Shown here piece by piece: positions 5,244 to 9,505 of a stretch of 9,505 nt of DNA. A model generated the notes under the pieces. The model ran no database searches. It worked only from the letters and a program-made list of their open reading frames with translations, and was not told the origin of the DNA. The position numbers and the translations under genes were made by a program. Origin of the DNA: UBA9926 sp964524295. Lineage in GTDB: Bacteria > Pseudomonadota > Gammaproteobacteria > Pseudomonadales > Azotimanducaceae. The stretch is taken from assembly GCA_964524295.1 (NCBI GenBank), contig CAZGCW010000153.1, positions 1 through 9,505 on the forward strand. Direction: 5' to 3'. The number at the start of each line of letters is the position of its first letter. Position 1 is the stretch's first letter.

Positions 5244-7265
5244 TTATAGCAAGGGGGCAATAACCAAGCTGACAATAGCCATTACATTGATCAGGATGTT
5301 CATGGCTGGACCGGAAGTATCCTTGAATGGGTCTCCCACGGTGTCACCAACGACAACAGCTGCATGTACATCTGAACCTTTACCACCGAGGTTACCTTTT
5401 TCAACATGCTTTTTTGCATTGTCCCAGGCTCCGCCAGCATTCGCCATCATCAAGGCCATCAGAACACAGCCCAGCAGAGCGCCCGCAAGCATACCACCGA
5501 GACTCTCGGCACCGAGAATAAAGCCAACCAGGGGTGGGCTGGAAACGGCGATGACACCCGGAAGAATCATTTTCTTAAGGGCTGCCTGCGTTGCTATATC
5601 AATGCATTTGGCGTGATCAGGATCAGCTGTTCCTTCCATAAGGCCTTTTATTTCGCGAAATTGTCGGCGTATTTCCTCGATCATTTCCATAGCAGCATCA
5701 CCCACCGCCGTCATGGTAATCGAAGCAATCAGGAAGGGTAGAACGCCGCCAATGAAAATACCGACCAGAACTTTCGGGTTAGATAGTTCAAGGGCAAAAC
5801 TGGAATTAGAATGGCCCATGGTTTCAACAAATGCGGCTATGATAGCCAACGCTGCCAGGGCAGCCGCACCAATGGCGAAGCCCTTGCCAATGGCTGCGGT
5901 AGTATTACCGACTTCATCGAGTCCATCGGTAATTTCCCTGACTTCTTCACCCAGTCCGCCCATTTCAGCGATACCGCCGGCGTTGTCAGCGACGGGGCCG
6001 TAGGCATCAAGGGCCATCGTCATCCCGACTGTCGCCAGCATACCAACGGCAGCAATGCCAACGCCGTAAAGCCCGGCGAATTCGGTTGATGCGAAAATGA
6101 TAGCCGCGATGGCCAGAATCGGGATGACAACCGATTGCATGCCGACGGCCAATCCGGTGATCATGACCGTAGCTGTGCCTGTCTGGCCGGATTCAGCGAT
6201 TCGTACGATGGGTTTACCTGCTGTATAGTACTCTGTTACCAATCCAATGAGTACGCCGCCCGCAGTACCCACCACCAGAGCCCACCAGACATTGCTGCCA
6301 ACGCCGAGCGTTGCGCATAATTGATAGGCTCCGGCAATCAGGACCAAGGCCGATAGTTGATGGCCCATACGTAAGGCAAATTCTGGCGCTTTTGCTGAAA
6401 GAATGCGGACAGTCACAATTCCGATAATGGAACAGATCAGTCCCAGTGAAGCCAGAGCCAGTGGCAGAGCCATCAGCGCTGCCTGTCCGGCGGAGAAATC
6501 CAGTGTGGTCAGACGAGTGACTTCACTCATGGCCAGGGTAGAGGCAATGGCAATGCTGGCGATCATGGCGCCACAGTAGGATTCAAAAATATCAGATCCC
6601 ATTCCGGCTACATCGCCCACATTGTCACCTACATTATCTGCGATCACGCCGGGATTTCGGGGGTCATCTTCTGGTATCCCTGCTTCGACCTTACCGACCA
6701 AGTCTGCGCCAACGTCCGCACTCTTAGTGTAAATACCACCACCTACTCTGGAAAACAGAGCCACACTTGAAGCACCCATGCCAAAGCCATGAATTGCATG
6801 GGCAGTCTTTGGGTCACCGCCGAAATACCAGTATAGGAAACCTAAGCCTAATAAGCCCAATGACGCAACACAGAGGCCCATGATGGAGCCGCCGTAGAAC
6901 GCGACCGTTAAAGCACCGGCCTGGCCCTGGTTTTGAGCCGCTGTGGTGGTACGGATATTTGCTTTGGTGGCCGAGAACATTCCCAGGTATCCTGCCAGGG
7001 CGGAAGACATGGCGCCTACGGCAAAAGAAAGGGCAGTCTGCCAACCCAGAAAATAAAACAGCAATACAAAAAGCGGTGCAGCAAACAGCAGTAGCATGCG
7101 GTATTCTCGATGCATGAATACCATCGCTCCTTGGTGAATTGCTTCAGCAATTTTTCTGATTTTTTCGTCACCTTCTGAGTATTTGGTCATCATCAGATAG
7201 ATGATGAAGGCACAGATCAGGCCGAGGCCACCGAATATAGGTGGTATTTCGTTAGCAAAAGTCAT
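5244..7265 (-). CDS. hppA: Membrane-integral ion-pumping pyrophosphatase, K+-dependent type
   Basis: Couples PPi hydrolysis to pumping of H+ or Na+ across the membrane. The 673-aa product is strongly hydrophobic, with the roughly 16 membrane segments of the family. Substrate-site motifs are visible: DDPRNPG (200-206), DNVGDNVGDVAGMGSD (210-225) and, near the C-terminus, DNAKKHVE and GDTVGDPFKDTSGPAMN. GNTTAAIGKG (453-462) has Ala457 and Gly460, where K+-independent enzymes carry Lys and Thr, so this is a K+-dependent member. Glu228 in FESY sits at the gate-glutamate position used by Na+ pumps and several bacterial H+ pumps, not the plant position; the transported ion cannot be settled by eye. 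A TTG at 7277 in the same frame lacks a ribosome binding site. The ATG at 7265 has GAGAG 5 bases upstream and is preferred. It is followed by a strong terminator. Confidence 0.96.
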   Translation of the reverse strand: MTFANEIPPIFGGLGLICAFIIYLMMTKYSEGDEKIRKIAEAIHQGAMVFMHREYRMLLLFAAPLFVLLFYFLGWQTALSFAVGAMSSALAGYLGMFSATKANIRTTTAAQNQGQAGALTVAFYGGSIMGLCVASLGLLGLGFLYWYFGGDPKTAHAIHGFGMGASSVALFSRVGGGIYTKSADVGADLVGKVEAGIPEDDPRNPGVIADNVGDNVGDVAGMGSDIFESYCGAMIASIAIASTLAMSEVTRLTTLDFSAGQAALMALPLALASLGLICSIIGIVTVRILSAKAPEFALRMGHQLSALVLIAGAYQLCATLGVGSNVWWALVVGTAGGVLIGLVTEYYTAGKPIVRIAESGQTGTATVMITGLAVGMQSVVIPILAIAAIIFASTEFAGLYGVGIAAVGMLATVGMTMALDAYGPVADNAGGIAEMGGLGEEVREITDGLDEVGNTTAAIGKGFAIGAAALAALAIIAAFVETMGHSNSSFALELSNPKVLVGIFIGGVLPFLIASITMTAVGDAAMEMIEEIRRQFREIKGLMEGTADPDHAKCIDIATQAALKKMILPGVIAVSSPPLVGFILGAESLGGMLAGALLGCVLMALMMANAGGAWDNAKKHVEKGNLGGKGSDVHAAVVVGDTVGDPFKDTSGPAMNILINVMAIVSLVIAPLL

Positions 7266-7286
7266 AAGCACTCTCAAATGGGTTGT

Positions 7287-7346
7287 TTAATTGTTATTAG
7301 TCAACGCTATTGCGAAGGGGCCCAATGGTACAAAATTGTTGGCCAT
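7287..7346 (-). CDS. Candidate 19-codon leader ORF upstream of hppA
   Basis: In the gap between the DUF2333 gene and hppA, an ATG at 7346 opens a frame of 19 codons (MANNFVPLGPFAIALTNNN) ending in TAA at 7287, 21 bases before the hppA start. An AGGAG (7354-7358) sits 7 bases upstream, a better ribosome binding site than that of hppA itself. It could be a leader peptide that affects hppA translation, or a chance frame. The middle is weakly hydrophobic; I recognise no family. There is no codon-level or comparative support available here. Confidence 0.3.
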   Translation of the reverse strand: MANNFVPLGPFAIALTNNN

Positions 7347-7395
7347 TAGGAAACTCCTGGGCGCAGATTTTCACTACAAATTCGCTTAGGTTTGC

Positions 7396-8442
7396 CTATC
7401 CTTGTTCCAAAAGGCGTCTTAAATCAATTAACGCCGCATTCGCTCTTGATACATGAGAGGCCATTACCAGTGAATGGTTGGCTAATATACCGAGACCACT
7501 GCCATTAAGGATTACCGGGCTCCATAAGGGATCTTGAGTTGGCTCCAGTTCTCTTATTATTTGCTGGAGGCTCACGGTTGCATTCTTTTTTTCGAGAACA
7601 TCGGCGAAATCTAATTCGACAGCGCCTAATAGATGGATTAGAGCCCAGGTGGTGCCCCTGGCTTCGTAAAACACATCGTCCAGTTCAGTCCAAGGTGTTT
7701 TCAATTCGAGTTCTTTTTCTGTCAGGGTTGATTGGTTGGCTGCGCTGTCGCCTGCTAAAGCGGTATCGAGTTGGCGTTTGCCAACGCTGGCACTGAGTTT
7801 CTGTGAGATATTGCCTAGGCGAGTCTCTACTTCAGACAGCCAGATTCTGAGATTGTCAGCCCGGGCATAGAATTGGGCTGCTGATTGTTGTTCATCGCCC
7901 AGTCGCTGTAAATAATCGGCTAAGGCTTCGATTCCTTTTTGATACTCGGCTTCTGATTCAGGGAAAACCCATTTTTCATTATCGAAATAAAACTGATTTT
8001 CCGCGGTTACCAGGCTCACATCTTCCTGTGATTGAGATTGGGATCGGCTGAGGTTATTTCTGAGCGTCCTGGCCATATCTCTTATCTGCACCAACACACC
8101 CAATTCCCAGTTAGGTATGTTATCCATAAAAATACCCGGGGGCGCGATGTCATTACTGAGATAACCCCCAGGTTTATGCAGCATGATATCAGCCATGGTG
8201 ATCAGGGTGGTTATCGTGGCGCTACCTGTGATGGGTTGCCGGGTGACGTTCACCAGCAGGTCAGTCTGATTTTTTTTCACGTCAAATAGTCCGGGCTCTG
8301 AATCCCAATAGAAGGCGAGCGCGGCGCAGAGCAGCGTGATAACCGTAATAGACATTACCATCACTCTACCAAGGCGGTTAAAGCGCATGGTTTCTATTTT
8401 ATCGCGGTTTTCGTCCACTAAATCTTTTAGTTTATTGTTCAT
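7396..8442 (-). CDS. DUF2333 family inner membrane protein
   Basis: A 348-aa protein of unknown function that I assign to DUF2333 from the conserved block HKPGGYLSND...PPG...DN.PNWE (89-113) followed by the SRSQSQSQED stretch (132-141). One membrane segment is visible at about 27-46, preceded by a charged N-terminal stretch (1-26), so the bulk is probably periplasmic behind a signal anchor. The middle (about 150-250) is rich in Glu, Gln and Leu and likely helical, with possible coiled coil. The frame is open up to 8598, but that part overlaps the lipoprotein gene. The ATG at 8442 shares four bases (ATGA) with the lipoprotein stop, a typical coupled start, and there is no good ribosome binding site of its own. 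No terminator is evident before hppA 130 bases on, so read-through into hppA is possible. Function is not known. Confidence 0.82.
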   Translation of the reverse strand: MNNKLKDLVDENRDKIETMRFNRLGRVMVMSITVITLLCAALAFYWDSEPGLFDVKKNQTDLLVNVTRQPITGSATITTLITMADIMLHKPGGYLSNDIAPPGIFMDNIPNWELGVLVQIRDMARTLRNNLSRSQSQSQEDVSLVTAENQFYFDNEKWVFPESEAEYQKGIEALADYLQRLGDEQQSAAQFYARADNLRIWLSEVETRLGNISQKLSASVGKRQLDTALAGDSAANQSTLTEKELELKTPWTELDDVFYEARGTTWALIHLLGAVELDFADVLEKKNATVSLQQIIRELEPTQDPLWSPVILNGSGLGILANHSLVMASHVSRANAALIDLRRLLEQG

Positions 8443-9254
8443 CGTGTCGGTCCGGATTCTTGCTTCTGTTGCAGCAGTGTTTCGTTTTCGGGTTGGTTTT
8501 GCGGTTGATAGTGCAGTTCGATCCGGCTGGGTGCGTCTTTTTTCAGAATGGCACGAACTCGAATTTTCGAATGCTGGTTGATGTGCCGATACAGCCATCG
8601 ACCCTCAGCATCATGTTGCGAATAGAGTGTAATGGTCGCTTGTTTCATCTGAATTTCCGCAGCAATATCTTGAAAATAGGCTATGACATGTGCCGGAGAC
8701 GGTGTTTCTGTTTCCACTTCAGCTTGCTCACTTAAAATCCAATTCGGTAACACGATGATTTCAGTTTTTGTTTGTCTGCTGATTTCCAGTCGCTCTGCCA
8801 TTGCGGCAACTTCTGGCGCCAGCGGGTCAACCAGATAAGCCCTGTCTAGAAGCCGCCTGGCGGCACTGTATTGGTCATCCTCGATGTGCGTTAGCGCCCA
8901 GCTCAGATATTGATCGATGATATGGCTCATTCCTTTGATTGCGTCAGGGTGATTGTTTTGTAAAAGCAGAACCGCTTTATAATGGTGCAAAGCACTACCC
9001 TGGGAAGGGGTGGTGAGCCTTTGCTCCTGTACCGCGAGTTCAGCCAGGGTTAAGTGCATGTTGATGGTTCGGAGACGGGCTTCGTCCTCCCGCCGGGTCG
9101 TTTCATCTCTGTCTTGTTCTGCTTCACTGATTTGTATTGGCTTATTGACGGATGCCGGTTCAAGCATCTGACAGCCGCCAAGGAAAAAGGCAAGCAGCGG
9201 AAGTACGGTGAAATAATTTACGCGAAGGCTGTGATACCGGACATTATGGTTCAT
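8439..9254 (-). CDS. TPR-like lipoprotein of unknown function
   Basis: A 271-aa secreted lipoprotein. The N-terminus has Arg-rich residues, a hydrophobic core and a lipobox LGGC with the lipidated Cys28. Gln at +2 suggests outer membrane sorting. After a charged linker (about 40-65), residues about 66-165 form helices resembling tetratricopeptide repeats, for example QYLSWALTHIEDDQYSAARR and the following LLDRAYLVDP. The C-terminal part (about 190-260) looks strand-rich, with a Gln-rich end. I do not recognise a named family. The stop overlaps the DUF2333 start by 4 bp, so the two proteins are probably made together and may act together at the envelope. The ATG at 9254 has no ribosome binding site, and a promoter-like -10 ends only 6 bases before it, suggesting a leaderless transcript. 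dsbD is divergent. Confidence 0.8.
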   Translation of the reverse strand: MNHNVRYHSLRVNYFTVLPLLAFFLGGCQMLEPASVNKPIQISEAEQDRDETTRREDEARLRTINMHLTLAELAVQEQRLTTPSQGSALHHYKAVLLLQNNHPDAIKGMSHIIDQYLSWALTHIEDDQYSAARRLLDRAYLVDPLAPEVAAMAERLEISRQTKTEIIVLPNWILSEQAEVETETPSPAHVIAYFQDIAAEIQMKQATITLYSQHDAEGRWLYRHINQHSKIRVRAILKKDAPSRIELHYQPQNQPENETLLQQKQESGPTR

Positions 9255-9259
9255 AATGT
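9241..9259. repeat. Perfect 8-bp inverted repeat over the lipoprotein start codon
   Basis: ACATTATG (9241-9248) and CATAATGT (9252-9259) are exact reverse complements around a 3-base centre. The lipoprotein ATG (9252-9254) lies inside one arm. If transcription starts at the ATG, the outer five bases of that arm are not transcribed, so the palindrome would work as a DNA operator over the start site and not as an RNA hairpin. Confidence 0.6.
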
Positions 9260-9289
9260 GATTTTAGCGCGACCATGATGGGCAAACAA
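9254..9289 (-). promoter_or_regulatory. Candidate promoter of the lipoprotein gene (leaderless)
   Basis: On the minus strand TTGTTT (9284-9289) and TAAAAT (9261-9266, five of six consensus bases) are separated by 17 bases, the ideal spacing for sigma-70. Transcription would begin about 7 bases after the -10, at or next to the ATG at 9254. That agrees with the lack of any ribosome binding site. The -35 is a weak match. Confidence 0.45.
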
Positions 9290-9294
9290 ACACT

Positions 9295-9342
9295 GTTGTT
9301 TAGAGAATAGGTTGTTTAGAAAATATGTTGTTTAGTAAACAA
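9295..9342 (+). repeat. Three 16-bp tandem units with GTTGTTTAG core
   Basis: GTTGTTTAG occurs at 9295-9303, 9311-9319 and 9327-9335, exactly 16 bases apart. The seven bases following the core also agree between the first two units at five positions. The third copy begins on the last base of the dsbD ATG and completes a palindrome, TTGTTTA-G-TAAACAA (9329-9343). The first copy also faces AAACAA (9284-9289) across 6 bases. The arrangement resembles a repeated binding site for a dimeric regulator. Confidence 0.7.
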
Positions 9343-9505
9343 GTTATAGCCGCCATAATCTTGACTGGATTTGCCTTGTCTTTGGGTGCCGCAGGTTTGG
9401 GTTTTAACGGGTTATCTAAGGCCAGGATTCTGCCGGTCGATGAAGCTTTTGGATTACAGGTCCTGCCCTATAGTGAAGAAGTGAGAGTTCAATGGCAGAT
9501 TGCCC
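9325..9505 (+). CDS. dsbD: Thiol:disulfide interchange protein DsbD (3' end outside window)
   Basis: DsbD carries electrons from cytoplasmic thioredoxin across the inner membrane to periplasmic partners such as DsbC and cytochrome maturation proteins. Only the first 60 codons are in the window. They show a signal peptide (Lys5, then a hydrophobic stretch of about 20 residues) and the start of the N-terminal immunoglobulin-like domain: ILPVDEAFGLQV followed by VRVQWQIA, which matches the typical DsbD opening, where PVDEAF and a W-x-I-A strand precede a Tyr-rich segment. The catalytic cysteines lie beyond the window. An in-frame TAG at 9301 leaves the ATG at 9325 as the only ATG start. No good ribosome binding site is visible, and a 16-bp repeat array runs through the start codon. 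The assignment depends on a short stretch, so it is fairly but not fully sure. Confidence 0.8.
   Translation, partial: MLFSKQVIAAIILTGFALSLGAAGLGFNGLSKARILPVDEAFGLQVLPYSEEVRVQWQIA

Noticed and set aside
5188..6003. Plus-strand open frames opposite hppA
   Set aside because: They are antisense shadows of a strongly conserved membrane pyrophosphatase gene, with no ribosome binding sites or family resemblance.
8443..8598. N-terminal extension of the DUF2333 frame by 52 residues
   Set aside because: It lies inside the lipoprotein gene; the ATGA overlap at 8439-8442 is a typical coupled start and the membrane anchor then sits near the N-terminus.

Overview
The window reads as an ordinary chromosomal stretch of a gammaproteobacterium, probably aerobic and environmental. 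The taxonomic guess rests on a COX15-type heme A synthase, DsbD, a DUF2333/lipoprotein pair, a membrane pyrophosphatase and a pyrophosphate-dependent phosphofructokinase, and it is inference. I see no insertion sequence, phage gene, CRISPR array, tRNA or rRNA, and no stretch over 300 bases lacks a gene.

Layout. Positions 1-772 (+) hold the 3' part of a heme A synthase gene, which enters from outside the window. It is followed after 17 bases by a glutamine-dependent NAD+ synthetase gene (790-2568, +). Converging on it is a small heat shock protein gene (2646-3155, -) whose terminator is a perfect 22-bp palindrome with a T-run on the minus strand. A divergent region (3156-3341) separates it from a PPi-dependent phosphofructokinase gene (3342-4610, +). 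That gene overlaps tail-to-tail, through one shared CTAG, with a carboxymuconolactone-decarboxylase-like gene (4607-5173, -). Upstream of the latter, on the same strand, are a strong terminator (5195-5223) and a membrane-integral pyrophosphatase gene (5244-7265, -). Further upstream lie a possible 19-codon leader ORF (7287-7346, -), a DUF2333 membrane protein gene (7396-8442, -) and a TPR-like lipoprotein gene (8439-9254, -); the last two overlap by 4 bp. A divergent 70-bp region follows, and then the start of dsbD (9325 to the window end, +).

How the genes fit together. The metabolic theme is pyrophosphate. The phosphofructokinase carries the residues of the PPi-using class, and the membrane pyrophosphatase interconverts PPi energy and an ion gradient, so both may draw on one PPi pool. 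Linkage of these two genes is known from methanotrophs; here they converge around a small CMD-family gene. The NAD+ synthetase also releases PPi, but its nearness may be chance. The lipoprotein and DUF2333 genes look like a coupled envelope pair of unknown function.

The least expected signals are regulatory. The lipoprotein/dsbD intergenic region carries three 9-bp repeats at exactly 16-bp spacing, the last forming a palindrome inside dsbD codons 2-7, and a second perfect palindrome lies over the lipoprotein start codon next to a promoter that predicts a leaderless mRNA. None of the protein genes is a clear novelty.
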